A stretch of DNA of 64,000 bases from Desulfosoma caldarium (GCF_003751385.1 NZ_RJVA01000013.1:1-64000), one strand, 5' to 3'; shown: positions 48,131 to 58,102, numbered from the stretch's first letter. Numbers and translations are program-made. Notes: generated from the sequence alone by a model not told the origin.

Positions 48131-49426
48131 ATGAAGATACTTGTTGTGGGCAGCGGCGGCAGGGATCATGCCATTGCATGGAAATTCGCACAAAGTGATC
48201 GGGTGAAAAAGGTTTATGTGGCCCATGGCAACGCCGGCATCTCGCAAACAGCCCAGTGCGTGGATGCAAAAACCCCGGAAGAAATTGTGGCCTTTGCCCA
48301 AAGGGAAAGCATCGATTTGACCTTCGTGGGACCGGAAAAACCTCTTTCGGCGGGCATTGTGGATCTGTTTGAGCGCCACGGCTTGCCGATTATCGGGCCC
48401 AATCGTCAAGCCAGCCGGCTGGAATCGAGCAAATGTGACACCAAGCTGATGCTAAAGGCTTTGGGGATTCCGGTGCCGGAATTTGCCGTGTTTTCAGACC
48501 CCGACGCCGCCCGAGCCTATGTGCGTTCCGTGGGTTATCCCGTGGTGGTCAAGGCCGACGGATTGGCGGCGGGTAAGGGTTCTTTGGTGTGCGATGATGT
48601 GGCCGCAGCGGAAGCGGCCATTCACGACATCATGGAGGCGCGAATTTTCGGTGACGCCGGATCGCGCGTGGACATCGAAAAGCGCCTCTACGGCCGTGAA
48701 CTGTCCTTTTTCTGCTTTTCTGACGGCTATACTCTGGTGCCCATGGTGGCCGCCCAGGACTACAAGCGCGCCCGCGACAACGACGAGGGAAAAAACACCG
48801 GTGGTATGGGATCCTATTCCCCTCACCCCTGGTTGGATGACGCCCTGGTGGAAACCATCATGAGCCGGGTTGCCAGGCCCTTAATTGACGGCATTCGAGA
48901 GAAGCACGGCCTGCTCTACCGCGGCGTCCTCTACCTCGGCCTCATGCTCGTGCAGGAACCCGCTGGCATCACGCCCTACGTGCTGGAGATCAACATTCGC
49001 TTGGGGGACCCGGAGGCTCAGGTCATTCTGCCTCGACTGAAAACCGACCTCGTGGACATCTGCGAAGCCATCCTGGCCGGTCGCCTTCAGGATGTGCCCT
49101 TGTCCTGGGATTCACGGTACCGCTTGTGCTTGATTGCTGTCAGTGGTCGAACCAAGGGCAAAAAAGGCTGGTATAAAGGCTATCCGGATCGTTACAAAAT
49201 CGGTGTGCCCATTCACGGTTTAGATGCCGTAGATCCCCAATGTTTGGTGTTCCATTCGGGCACGGGCTGGGGTAACAACGGAACGTTGGTGACCACGGGA
49301 GGCCGAGTCTTTGGGATTGTGAGTTCAGGTGAGACCTTGGCCGAAGCGCGAGCCGTGGCCTATCGAGAGATGGAAAAAGTCTCTTTTGAAGGCATGTATT
49401 ACCGAAAAGACATTGGCAAGGATTGA
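48131..49426 (+). CDS. purD: Phosphoribosylamine--glycine ligase
   Basis: 431 residues from the ATG at 48131 (GGGGAAG upstream). ATP-grasp GARS features: ILVVGSGGRDHAIAWK, FVGPEKPLSAGIVD, VVKADGLAAGKG, NTGGMGSYSPHP and the metal-binding EINIRLGDPEAQVI. It makes GAR, the second step of purine synthesis. It lies 87 bp after the purH domain gene. Confidence 0.96.
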   Translation: MKILVVGSGGRDHAIAWKFAQSDRVKKVYVAHGNAGISQTAQCVDAKTPEEIVAFAQRESIDLTFVGPEKPLSAGIVDLFERHGLPIIGPNRQASRLESSKCDTKLMLKALGIPVPEFAVFSDPDAARAYVRSVGYPVVVKADGLAAGKGSLVCDDVAAAEAAIHDIMEARIFGDAGSRVDIEKRLYGRELSFFCFSDGYTLVPMVAAQDYKRARDNDEGKNTGGMGSYSPHPWLDDALVETIMSRVARPLIDGIREKHGLLYRGVLYLGLMLVQEPAGITPYVLEINIRLGDPEAQVILPRLKTDLVDICEAILAGRLQDVPLSWDSRYRLCLIAVSGRTKGKKGWYKGYPDRYKIGVPIHGLDAVDPQCLVFHSGTGWGNNGTLVTTGGRVFGIVSSGETLAEARAVAYREMEKVSFEGMYYRKDIGKD

Positions 49427-49587
49427 AAAAATCATGCCTTCGTGGGGCAAAGGCCGCCAAGCGCCATGAGCCGTTGCAGCTTGCAGCGCCCCCACGACCT
49501 ATTTCGTGGGCTAGAACAAAAAAGAAGGCGACTCCCTCAAAGGCTTTGCAAAATGCGATAAAAGAGCCTTTCAGAGAGATGGTGACC

Positions 49588-50112
49588 ATGACGACGGCAA
49601 AGAAACCTTTGGTCGGCGTTTTGATGGGAAGCGACTCGGATCTTCCTGTGATGGAAGGAGCTTTTGAGGTACTTCGAAAGTTTGGGGTTCCCTTTGAAGC
49701 GGCCATTCTTTCAGCGCATCGAACTCCAGAACAGGCGGCGCAGTATGCAGCCACGGCGGCGGAAAGGGGCCTCCAAGTGATCATCGCCGCCGCGGGCTGG
49801 GCGGCTCATCTGGCAGGCGTGCTGGCCTCTAAGACCATCCTCCCTGTGATCGGCGTTCCTGTAGATTCCTCACCCCTTCACGGTATGGACGCCTTGTTGT
49901 CCACCGTGCAGATGCCGCCGGGCATTCCCGTGGCCACCATGGCCATCGGGCAAGGGGGGGCGCGCAATGCTGCTTTGTTTGCCGTGCAAATTCTGGCCCT
50001 TTGCCATGACGACCTGACGAAAGCCTTGAAGCGTTACAGGGCGGACATGGCCGCGGAGGTTTTGGCCAAGAACGCCAAGGTGGACGCGTCGGTGAGGGTT
50101 GAGGGGCTATGA
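49588..50112 (+). CDS. purE: N5-carboxyaminoimidazole ribonucleotide mutase
   Basis: 174 residues from the ATG at 49588; an ATG at 49579 is equally possible, and the longer frame back to 49423 is not supported. Class I PurE motifs: VGVLMGSDSDLPVM, AILSAHRTPEQ, AAAGWAAHLAGVLAS and GGARNAALFA. It converts N5-CAIR to CAIR. Its stop overlaps the start of tsaC (ATGA). Confidence 0.95.
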   Translation: MTTAKKPLVGVLMGSDSDLPVMEGAFEVLRKFGVPFEAAILSAHRTPEQAAQYAATAAERGLQVIIAAAGWAAHLAGVLASKTILPVIGVPVDSSPLHGMDALLSTVQMPPGIPVATMAIGQGGARNAALFAVQILALCHDDLTKALKRYRADMAAEVLAKNAKVDASVRVEGL

Positions 50113-50783
50113 TGGCGTCCCCTCGGCGATGGATATCCCCCTTTGCCCGGATACCGAAGGAACTGGAGGAGGTGCTGCGCCGTGGTGGGGTGGTGATCTA
50201 TCCCACAGAAACGGTCTACGGCCTGGGCGGGGACCCTCAACATGCCGCCGTCATTGAAAGAATCCAAAACCTCAAGGGCCGGCCTGTGCACAAACCCTTT
50301 CCCCTCATCGTGGCGGATCGGGAGGCGGTGCGGCACTGGGTGCAGTGGCACCGCGATCCTCTGGATCGCATTGCGGAACGCTTTTGGCCCGGTCCTTTGA
50401 CCTTGGTGTTGCAAGCTGCTTCCAATGTCCCGCAAGGCTTGCAGTCGGCGGAAGGCACCGTGGCCGTTCGCGTGAGTGCGCATCCTGTGGCGACCCTGAT
50501 GGCCAAAGCTTGTGGCGGTGCTCTGGTGGCAACCAGCGCCAATCTTTCCGGAGAACCCCCGGTTTCAAGCCCCGCCGAACTCTCCCGTGCCCTGTTGGAT
50601 GCGGTGGACGGGCTGGTGGATGGCGGGACCTTGCCCCCTTCCCCTCCGTCCACATTGGTGGCCGTGACCTTTCACGAAGAAGGATTTTCCTGGAAAGTTC
50701 TGCGTCAAGGCGCGGTGTCCGCGGAAACGCTCGCCCTGTTTTTTCAGGGCGAAAACGTCGCCGCGACAATGGAGGACCTTTGA
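50109..50783 (+). CDS. tsaC: L-threonylcarbamoyladenylate synthase
   Basis: 224 residues of the Sua5/YciO/YrdC fold. Motifs: GGVVIYPTETVYGLGGDP, KGRPVHKPFPLIV, FWPGPLTLVL, VAVRVSAHPV and TSANLSGEPP. It makes threonylcarbamoyl-AMP for the t6A tRNA modification. The length fits the short form without the Sua5 C-terminal domain. The start overlaps the purE stop; its own stop overlaps the next gene's TTG. Confidence 0.95.
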   Translation: MMASPRRWISPFARIPKELEEVLRRGGVVIYPTETVYGLGGDPQHAAVIERIQNLKGRPVHKPFPLIVADREAVRHWVQWHRDPLDRIAERFWPGPLTLVLQAASNVPQGLQSAEGTVAVRVSAHPVATLMAKACGGALVATSANLSGEPPVSSPAELSRALLDAVDGLVDGGTLPPSPPSTLVAVTFHEEGFSWKVLRQGAVSAETLALFFQGENVAATMEDL

Positions 50784-52945
50784 TTTATTGGCTGATTCCA
50801 GTTCTGGGGCTCATGACGGGGCTTTGCGCCTCGGGGTGGTGGTGTGCTCGACGGTGGCGAAAAGAATGGTCAGGGCCCAGGCGGGTTGTGCTCACGGGTG
50901 GAGGCACGGGAGGGCACGTGAACCCGGCTTTGGCCATCGCGGAAGCCATCAAGAAGCGAGAACCGGAAACGCGATTTCTCTACGTGGGTGTGGCCGGCAA
51001 GGCCGAAGCCGTCATCGTGAAAAGGGCGGGTTTGCCCTTGCGGTTTGTGTCCTCTCGAGGATTTCCGGGATTTCGACCGTCCCTGGCTTTGGTGCACTTT
51101 GGGGTCGCCATCACGTGGGGGACTCTGCAGTCCTTAGGAATACTGATGCGGTTTCGGCCCCATTGGATTATTGCCACGGGAGGCTACGTGAGCGCTCCCA
51201 TGGTCATGGCCGGTTTTGTGCTCAAAGCCCTCGGCATTGGCCCGGTGAAAATCTTTCTTCACGAACAAAACAGTGTACCTGGTCAAATGAATCTCCTTTT
51301 GGGGCGCTACGCGGACCGTGTGCTGCTTACCTTTCCTCAAACCCTCGCCGACTTTCCCAAGAACGGTTCCGTCGTAGGATACCCCGTTCGCCACTCCATT
51401 CTGGAGATTCCCAGGGAGGAAGCTCGCCAAAAGTTGTCTTTTTCCCTTCCCGAAAGACGCCGCGTGGTCTTTGTTTTTGGCGGCTCTCAAGGGGCTCGAA
51501 CCATCAACCGGGCTGTGGTGGAGGCCCTGTCCGCGCTGGCGCCGCATCGCGACCGGATTTTTGTCATTCACAGCATGGGCCTGGCCGCCTCGGAAGACTA
51601 CCATGCCGTGAAGGATACGGAAGCCTTGCTCAAGGCCCGCTACGGCGAGGACACCGTGGCGTCTTTCAGCGATTTTTATTACCGTCAAGACTACTTTCAT
51701 CGCATCGCCGAAATCTATGCGGTCAGCGACCTGGTCGTGTGCCGCAGCGGGGCCGGAAGCCTGAACGAACTGGCCCGGCTGGGTAAGCCGTCCTTGCTCA
51801 TTCCCAAAGCCAACCTACCCGGCGACCACCAGGTCATGAATGCGAGGGCCATGAAAAGGGCTGGAGCGGCCGAGGTGCTGTTTGAAGATACGGTATTTGA
51901 AAAGGGAGAACTTCGCGATCGTCTCGACGGGGAAGTTCTCGCGGCGAAAATTTTGGAGCTCCTGGCCGACGAGGCCAAACTCAAGGAAATGTCCGAACGA
52001 TGCCGCCGGTTTTTCAGAAAACAAGCGGCGGCCCGAATCGTGAGCGAATTGTACGGCGATCGGTCTTTTGACAACGGCTGGAATTGTCAAGCCCTGGAAT
52101 CCTTTTCTCCTCTTCTCAGTCATCAGCAGCTTTTACGCCGCTTGCAAGAGGCCTACAATGCGGACCCCTTGGGGTACGATCCCGAACAGATTCAGGGGAT
52201 TTCAGAAGACTTGGCCTATTATCGGTATAGGGCTGCGGCGCTTCTGGTGAATCCCTCGTGGGCTTTGCGAAACCTTGGCGTCAAGCTCATCGGCCTGACG
52301 CGATACCAGGAAAAGACGGCCACCCTAGTGCACATGCTCTTGGATCGGACGCCGGCTTCGCGCCTGGAGCGTTGGTTTGGCGGAGACTTTCGGCAGGTGG
52401 GCTTTATTCGTCGCAATGCCGTTCATGCCTTGATGGTCATGAATCGTATGGATCCTTTGGTGGAGGAGGCGATCATGGCCGCCATGGAAGACCCTTATTA
52501 CGAGGTGAGGGCTCAGGCATGCCGCGCTGTGTCTCACTTCGGCAAATATTTGGCGGGCAAGGAATCGTGGCTCAAAGCTGTTTTGGAAAAACTTGAGGAT
52601 CGATGTTTCGAGGTCAAGGTGGAGGCGGCACGGGCCCTTGGCGAAGTGGGGACCGACGGCCGAGCCATGGAAGCGCTCTTGAATCTCGGCGAAGCCTTTC
52701 ACTGGCAGGTGCGCAATGCGGCTCTCATGGGAGTGCGCCGCCTTCTGGAAAGGCAGGTGATTTGGCCATGCGAAGAACTATCTGAAAAGCTCGGTCGATT
52801 TATTTTGACCGCCCCTGACTTTCGTCCCCACTTTGTCATTCGTGAAAACTACAATGCGGTCATGCGCCTGTGCCACCGTTTCGGCTCGGCGCGTTCTGCT
52901 ACCGCACAGGCCAAACCCGACGTCGCTGTGGGAAAAAAGACATGA
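50780..52945 (+). CDS. murG: MurG-like glycosyltransferase fused to HEAT repeats
   Basis: 721 residues from a TTG at 50780, four bases after GGAGG and overlapping the tsaC stop; upstream frame is a shadow. An N-terminal membrane segment (IYWLIPVLGLMTGLCASGW) precedes a MurG-type GT28 domain (about 32-395): LTGGGTGGHVNPALAIAEAI, ATGGYVSAPMVMAG, HEQNSVPGQMN, FGGSQGARTINRAV and CRSGAGSLNELARLGKPSLLIP. MurG normally ends near 360; here about 300 further residues carry helical HEAT-like repeats (YRYRAAALL, VRAQACRAVSHFG, VKVEAARALGEVG, VRNAALMGVRRLL). It is coupled to an mraY-like gene, so it acts on polyprenyl-linked sugars at the membrane. Confidence 0.9.
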   Translation: MIYWLIPVLGLMTGLCASGWWCARRWRKEWSGPRRVVLTGGGTGGHVNPALAIAEAIKKREPETRFLYVGVAGKAEAVIVKRAGLPLRFVSSRGFPGFRPSLALVHFGVAITWGTLQSLGILMRFRPHWIIATGGYVSAPMVMAGFVLKALGIGPVKIFLHEQNSVPGQMNLLLGRYADRVLLTFPQTLADFPKNGSVVGYPVRHSILEIPREEARQKLSFSLPERRRVVFVFGGSQGARTINRAVVEALSALAPHRDRIFVIHSMGLAASEDYHAVKDTEALLKARYGEDTVASFSDFYYRQDYFHRIAEIYAVSDLVVCRSGAGSLNELARLGKPSLLIPKANLPGDHQVMNARAMKRAGAAEVLFEDTVFEKGELRDRLDGEVLAAKILELLADEAKLKEMSERCRRFFRKQAAARIVSELYGDRSFDNGWNCQALESFSPLLSHQQLLRRLQEAYNADPLGYDPEQIQGISEDLAYYRYRAAALLVNPSWALRNLGVKLIGLTRYQEKTATLVHMLLDRTPASRLERWFGGDFRQVGFIRRNAVHALMVMNRMDPLVEEAIMAAMEDPYYEVRAQACRAVSHFGKYLAGKESWLKAVLEKLEDRCFEVKVEAARALGEVGTDGRAMEALLNLGEAFHWQVRNAALMGVRRLLERQVIWPCEELSEKLGRFILTAPDFRPHFVIRENYNAVMRLCHRFGSARSATAQAKPDVAVGKKT

Positions 52946-54048
52946 TTTACGAGCTGGCGAACCTTATCCTGGACTCATGGCCCGCCTTTTCGTTTTTGAG
53001 GCTGATCAATTACCTCACCTTTCGGGCCATTATGGCGGCCCTGACCGCTGCGGCTTTTATGTTCATTTTCAGCCGACCCTTTATTCTCTACATGCACCGA
53101 AGGGGGTTTCAGGATCAGAGTCGAGAGACGGGCCTTTCCACCCATGACAAGAGCGGCACGCCCACCATGGGCGGGGTTTTGATTGTCAGTGCCGTGGTGT
53201 TTTCCATGGGCCTATGGGGAAATTGGCGCAATCCCTTTTTGCAATGGCCCATGATAGCCATGCTTTGGCATGCCCTCATGGGTTTTGCGGACGATTATTT
53301 CAAGATCGTTCGAAAGAGCGGCAACAAGGGGCTGTCGGAACCGACCAAATTGGCCCTGCAAAGCCTTTTCAGTGCAGGTTTTGCCTGGATCATGGTGGGA
53401 CCCCTTTCTCCGGTGGGTCCCGATATGGCCGTGCGCGTCTATGTCCCCTTTGTCAAGGTTCCCCTCTTTACCCTGCACCCCTTCATTTATGCCCTTTTCA
53501 TTTTTCTTTTCGTCATCTTTGTTTCCAATGCCGTCAACATCACCGATGGACTGGACGGATTGGCCATCACACCGTCTTTGTTCGTCATGGGGGTGCTTGG
53601 AGTGTTTGCCTATGTGCAGGGCAACACCATTTATTCGGCCTACCTTTTCTACCCCTACCTCAAAGGGGCGGGGGAACTGACGGTTTTTGGGGCGGCTTTT
53701 GTGGGGGCCGGATTGGGGTTTCTATGGTACAATGCCTACCCAGCACAGATTTTCATGGGCGATACGGGCTCTTTGGCCATCGGCGGTACCATCGCGGTCG
53801 TTTCTGTTCTCTTGAAACAGGAATTTCTCTTTCCCATCCTGGGAGGGCTTTTCGTAGTCGAAGCCTTGACCAGCCAGATTCAGGATAAGATCGGGGTTCG
53901 ATGGTTGGGACGCCGCCTTTTTTACCGAGCGCCCCTGCACCACGATTTACAACATCGCGGTATCGCGGAAACCAAGGTGGTCATTCGCCTCTGGATCATC
54001 TCCGGCCTGTTGGCGTTCGTGGCCCTTTCGACGCTCAAGATTCGATAA
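52942..54048 (+). CDS. mraY: MraY-like phospho-MurNAc-pentapeptide transferase, variant His motif
   Basis: 368 residues from an ATG overlapping the murG-like stop. About ten membrane helices. MraY signatures: GTPTMGGVLI, MGFADDYFKI with the paired Asp, NAVNITDGLDGLAI, FMGDTGSLAIGG and LKQEFLFPILGG. The usual HHH motif near the end reads PLHHDLQHRG, with the third His replaced by Asp. It transfers phospho-sugar from UDP to undecaprenyl phosphate. A main copy could be elsewhere in a division cluster, so this pair may serve as a paralogous pathway. Confidence 0.9.
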   Translation: MIYELANLILDSWPAFSFLRLINYLTFRAIMAALTAAAFMFIFSRPFILYMHRRGFQDQSRETGLSTHDKSGTPTMGGVLIVSAVVFSMGLWGNWRNPFLQWPMIAMLWHALMGFADDYFKIVRKSGNKGLSEPTKLALQSLFSAGFAWIMVGPLSPVGPDMAVRVYVPFVKVPLFTLHPFIYALFIFLFVIFVSNAVNITDGLDGLAITPSLFVMGVLGVFAYVQGNTIYSAYLFYPYLKGAGELTVFGAAFVGAGLGFLWYNAYPAQIFMGDTGSLAIGGTIAVVSVLLKQEFLFPILGGLFVVEALTSQIQDKIGVRWLGRRLFYRAPLHHDLQHRGIAETKVVIRLWIISGLLAFVALSTLKIR

Positions 54049-54075
54049 AGGCCCCTCATAGCCGTTCTTAGAAAA

Positions 54076-55407
54076 TCAGCCGGGAACGTTCTTGATCGGT
54101 CCCTTTCGGCCCACACACTCGTAGCGAAAACCCAAGGCCTTCATCTGGTGGGGTTCGTACACATTGCGCAAGTCCACGAAAACGGGTTCGGCCAAAAGGC
54201 TCTTGATGCGCGGAAGATCCAAGGCTCGGTATTCGTTCCATTCGGTGACGAGCACAACACAGTGCGCGCCCTCGCAGGCTTCGTAGGGCGACGAGCAGTA
54301 CTGCACTTCCGGAAGCAGTTTAGCGGCTTCTTTCATGGCCTGAGGATCGTGGGCCCGCACGATGGCTCCGTGTTCCGTAAGTGCCGGAATGATGGTCAAG
54401 GCGGGGGCTTCCCGCATGTCATCGGTTTCGGGTTTAAAGGCCAACCCAAGGACCGCGATGATCTTTCCCGCTTCCGTACCGCCGAGGGCGGCGCGAATCT
54501 TTCGAACCATGCGAGCCTTTTGGGCGGCGTTGACTTCCACGACCGCTTCCACAATTCGACAGGCGACCCCGTGTTCCTGAGCGATTCTCAGCAGGGCCAA
54601 GGTGTCTTTGGGAAAGCAGGATCCCCCGTAGCCTGGACCCGGATGCAGAAACTTTCGCCCGATGCGCCCGTCCAAGCCCATGCCCTTGGCGACCGCATGC
54701 ACGTCGGCTCCCACTTCTTCGCAAAGGTTCGCCATTTCGTTGATGAAACTGATCTTGGTGGCCAAAAAGGCATTGGAGGCATATTTGATCAGTTCCGCCG
54801 TTTCGATGGTGGTGACCACAAAAGGGGTTTCGATCAGATAAAGAGGCCTGTAAATGGCTCGAAGGCGCTCTTCTGCTTGAGGGCTTTCCACCCCGAGAAC
54901 GACCCGGTCGGGGCGCATGAAATCGGCAATGGCCGCACCTTCCCGCAAGAACTCGGGGTTACTGGCCACATCGAAATGGGCGTGAGGGTTTTCCTGGGCA
55001 ATGATGCGGGCCACTTGTCTGGCTGTGCCCACCGGCACGGTGCTCTTGTTGACCACCACAGTGTAGTCCCTCAGCCGCGGCGCAATGGCTCGAGCCGCGT
55101 CAAACACGTAGGAGAGATCCGCATAGCCGTCTCCGCGGCGAGACGCCGGTGTGCCCACGGCGATGAAAATCACGTCAGCTTCCCCGACAAAAGGGTCGAA
55201 ATCCGAAGAAAACGACAACCTGCCGGCGGCGCAGTTCTTTTCCACCATGGGTTGAAGCCCAGGTTCGTAAATGGGAACGAGGCCTTCGCGCAGTCGCTGA
55301 ATCTTTTGCGTGTCGATATCGATACACGCAACCTGGTGACCGAATTCCGCAAAACAGGTCCCGCTGACCAACCCCACGTAGCCGGTGCCGATCACCGCTA
55401 TTTTCAT
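54076..55407 (-). CDS. ugd: UDP-glucose 6-dehydrogenase
   Basis: 443 residues; GAGGAG precedes the ATG. Rossmann start MKIAVIGTGYVGLVSGTCFAEFGH, middle NPEFLREGAAIADFMRPDRVVLG, the catalytic Cys in GPGYGGSCFPKDT, and the second NAD domain VLGLAFKPETDDMREAPAL. It oxidises UDP-glucose to UDP-glucuronate for capsule or LPS sugars. It ends convergent with mraY and is divergent from a sensor kinase. Confidence 0.95.
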   Translation of the reverse strand: MKIAVIGTGYVGLVSGTCFAEFGHQVACIDIDTQKIQRLREGLVPIYEPGLQPMVEKNCAAGRLSFSSDFDPFVGEADVIFIAVGTPASRRGDGYADLSYVFDAARAIAPRLRDYTVVVNKSTVPVGTARQVARIIAQENPHAHFDVASNPEFLREGAAIADFMRPDRVVLGVESPQAEERLRAIYRPLYLIETPFVVTTIETAELIKYASNAFLATKISFINEMANLCEEVGADVHAVAKGMGLDGRIGRKFLHPGPGYGGSCFPKDTLALLRIAQEHGVACRIVEAVVEVNAAQKARMVRKIRAALGGTEAGKIIAVLGLAFKPETDDMREAPALTIIPALTEHGAIVRAHDPQAMKEAAKLLPEVQYCSSPYEACEGAHCVVLVTEWNEYRALDLPRIKSLLAEPVFVDLRNVYEPHQMKALGFRYECVGRKGPIKNVPG

Positions 55408-55510
55408 TGTCTCCTCGTCTGTGAATGCTGTAGGCTATGTATTGCCGAAAAAAATAAACCTCGGCGCGCGCCACTTTAGCACAGCCGTTCAAGAAGTGAA
55501 GAGCGAACCC

Positions 55511-58102
55511 ATGCTCAAGTCATCCTTCGGGACAAAAATCTTTGTGGCCATTGTGGGCGTGAGCGCCGCGACTTTGGTGATCACGGGCGGCTTTCTTTAC
55601 TGGCATGGAACCGCCCTGCTTCGACTCAAGAGCACCGAAGAGCTCTTCACGGCATCGAATGCTATCGCCTATTACATGGAGCACAACCTGGAGGACGTGC
55701 TTCGTCAGCTGGAAGCTTGCCCCTTTTCCTGGGCTCAACAACGTGAAGGTGCTCGAGGGGGCTCATGGCCAGACAAGGAGACCGCGATCAAGGAATCTTT
55801 TTCGGAATACGCAAGCCAGCTTTTCCGAGACTTTCCCTGGATTGCGGCCGTGGCGCTTCGAAATGAAATCGGAAAAATCCTCTTATGCCATGGCGAAGAG
55901 AACTTACTGAGTCCATCCCTTGGCCCGTGCGATCCCATTGCTCTACTTCCCAAAGGTTGTTTGCTTCGAGGTCCTGAAACGAAGAGCACGCGAAGGGTCT
56001 ATGTGGAGTTGGGGCTGAGCCGAATTCGTGAGGCCCACCCCAGGTCCCTCGCCTGGACCTTTGTCGTGGACGTGTCTGCCCTGGCCACGTCGGCCCCTGT
56101 GCCCTCGAGACTCCTGAACGAGATGATGGTGGTGCTGGGCAGGTCGGGCCAAGCCGAGGCTTCGGTCGTCAAAGAGGCCCGCTGGGCGGACACACGGCTT
56201 CGAGAGCAGCTCACGTCGAAGCTCGGCCAGATGTTTCTCGAGAGTCGAGATGTGGAGCCGGGCCCTATGGCGGTGGAAGGTCAGAAGATTCTGGTGGCGT
56301 CCAGTTTCTTGCCGAAATTGCGCTGGCCGCTGGTTATGGCCGTGCCGGAAAAGAGTGCCGGCATGTCGGCTTCGGCCTTGTTAAAGACGGCCCTGTGGGC
56401 CTGTGGCTTGGGGATCGTCTTGTCCCTGGGGGTGTCCTGGTTTGTCGCTTCGCATCTTATTCGCCCTCTTCGACGCTTACAGGAAGCGTTTCGAGAATTC
56501 AGCCAAGGGAACTGGAACGTTCAGGTGCCGGTGACTTCAGGCGACGAAATCGCCGAACTGACCGATGGATTCAACCAGGGCGTGGTGTTTGTCACCACGC
56601 AGCACCGAAAGCTCAAACGCCTTCAAACGCTCGTGCATCAGACACAGGACGCCGTGGTGCTGTGCTCGTCCAAAGGCAGTTTGGTCTATGCCAATCCGTC
56701 GGCGTATGCTTTTTTCGGCTTTCAGCGCCGGGAGGACACGGTCCTTGCACGACTTCACGACAGGGTCTGTGCTGTGGATCGAGAGCGCTTTGACCAGACC
56801 GTGTGGCCCAGCATGCTTGAGGGCCCATGGGAAGGGGAAATTCACTTCTGTCGTCAGGATGGCAAGGTTCAATTGGGGTGGCTTCGTGGCGGCAGCGTGT
56901 CCGATGAAGCGGGGAATGCTCCCTTTGTCTACGCCATTATTCGCGATATTTCCGATCGCAAGGCGGCCGAAGAGGCGCTTCGGAATGCCGAGGAATACTA
57001 TCGCACGGTGTTTCGCACCAGCCCGGACGCCATTGTGGTCACCAATCCCTCGGAAGTCATCGTGGATGTCAACGAACCGGGCTTTCCAAATGTTTTCGGC
57101 TATGAACGCCACGAAATTCTTGGTCGACCTATCGGCGATCTTCTGGCGGAAGAGATAGACGGCACCGCCTCCCTTCTTTCGGCGCTCAAAGGATCCGGAC
57201 GCATCACCGTCAAGTGGCGCCGTAAGGACGGCTCCGTTTTTCTGGGCGAAGCCACTCAGGGTGCCCTCAAGGACGCCAAGGATGTGTGGCGAGGCTCTGT
57301 TCGCGTCATTCGCGATGTGAGCGAACGCGAAGCTCTTTTGGAAAGACTGGAGCAGACCAATCAGGAACTCAAGAGCTTGGATGAGTTGAAAGACAAGTTC
57401 TTAGCTGGAGTCAGCCACGATCTGCGCACGCCGCTCATTCCCGTGCGGGCTTTTTTGGAAAAACTCCTTCAGGGCAAATGGGGACCACTCACGGCAAGGC
57501 AGGAAGAATTCCTTCGTTACTGCTTGATCGGCGTGAGCCGAGAAATGATTCTCGTGGAAGAACTGCTGGATTATACGCGGCTGAAATCGGGAAGTCTTAC
57601 CCTGCGCAAGGAAAATGTAGACCTTCAGGACGTGCTTCGCGCCAGCCTTTTTCTACTTAGGATCCTCGCGGAGACCAACCGGCTCACCGTTGCAGTGGAC
57701 CTGCCCTTGGACCCCGTGCCCATTGTCGGCGACTACAACAAGCTTCTTCGCATCTTTCACAACCTCTTTTCCAATGCCGTCAAGTACAACCGACCGGGAG
57801 GCCATGTGACGGTTCGAGGGGCCTGGGAAAGCCCTCGACGATTTCGCGTGGCCGTGGAAGATTCCGGCATTGGCATTCCCCAGGAAGACCTGCGGCGCAT
57901 TTTTGACGATTTTTACCGTGTGGGGATGAGCGGGACTCCGGTGCGAGGATCCGGAATCGGGCTGGCGGTCGTGCGGGAACTGGTGCACCTGCACGGCGCC
58001 GAGTTGGATGTGCAAAGCACTGTGGGTGTGGGCAGCGTTTTCTCCATCACGTTTCCGGTGATGGAGGATTCCGAGATCGACGTTGCGCTGTCCGTGGATT
58101 AA
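55511..58102 (+). CDS. Membrane sensor histidine kinase with HAMP and two PAS domains
   Basis: 863 residues from the ATG at 55511; the start lacks a strong ribosome binding site. TM1 (IFVAIVGVSAATLVITGGFLYW), an extracytoplasmic sensor of about 260 residues, TM2 near 295-315, HAMP with LIRPLRRLQEAFREFSQGNW, two PAS domains (QTQDAVVLCSS and RTSPDAIVVTNPSEVIVDVN), HisKA FLAGVSHDLRTPLIPVRAFL, and HATPase NLFSNAVKYNRPGG, GIGIPQEDL, GSGIGLAVVRELV. No receiver or regulator gene adjoins, so it is an orphan. The ligand is unknown. Confidence 0.92.
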   Translation: MLKSSFGTKIFVAIVGVSAATLVITGGFLYWHGTALLRLKSTEELFTASNAIAYYMEHNLEDVLRQLEACPFSWAQQREGARGGSWPDKETAIKESFSEYASQLFRDFPWIAAVALRNEIGKILLCHGEENLLSPSLGPCDPIALLPKGCLLRGPETKSTRRVYVELGLSRIREAHPRSLAWTFVVDVSALATSAPVPSRLLNEMMVVLGRSGQAEASVVKEARWADTRLREQLTSKLGQMFLESRDVEPGPMAVEGQKILVASSFLPKLRWPLVMAVPEKSAGMSASALLKTALWACGLGIVLSLGVSWFVASHLIRPLRRLQEAFREFSQGNWNVQVPVTSGDEIAELTDGFNQGVVFVTTQHRKLKRLQTLVHQTQDAVVLCSSKGSLVYANPSAYAFFGFQRREDTVLARLHDRVCAVDRERFDQTVWPSMLEGPWEGEIHFCRQDGKVQLGWLRGGSVSDEAGNAPFVYAIIRDISDRKAAEEALRNAEEYYRTVFRTSPDAIVVTNPSEVIVDVNEPGFPNVFGYERHEILGRPIGDLLAEEIDGTASLLSALKGSGRITVKWRRKDGSVFLGEATQGALKDAKDVWRGSVRVIRDVSEREALLERLEQTNQELKSLDELKDKFLAGVSHDLRTPLIPVRAFLEKLLQGKWGPLTARQEEFLRYCLIGVSREMILVEELLDYTRLKSGSLTLRKENVDLQDVLRASLFLLRILAETNRLTVAVDLPLDPVPIVGDYNKLLRIFHNLFSNAVKYNRPGGHVTVRGAWESPRRFRVAVEDSGIGIPQEDLRRIFDDFYRVGMSGTPVRGSGIGLAVVRELVHLHGAELDVQSTVGVGSVFSITFPVMEDSEIDVALSVD

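Noticed and set aside
50345-50779. 145-codon N-terminal extension of the murG-like frame
   Set aside because: It overlaps tsaC completely in another frame and is Arg/Gly-rich; a TTG with GGAGG at 50780 fits better.
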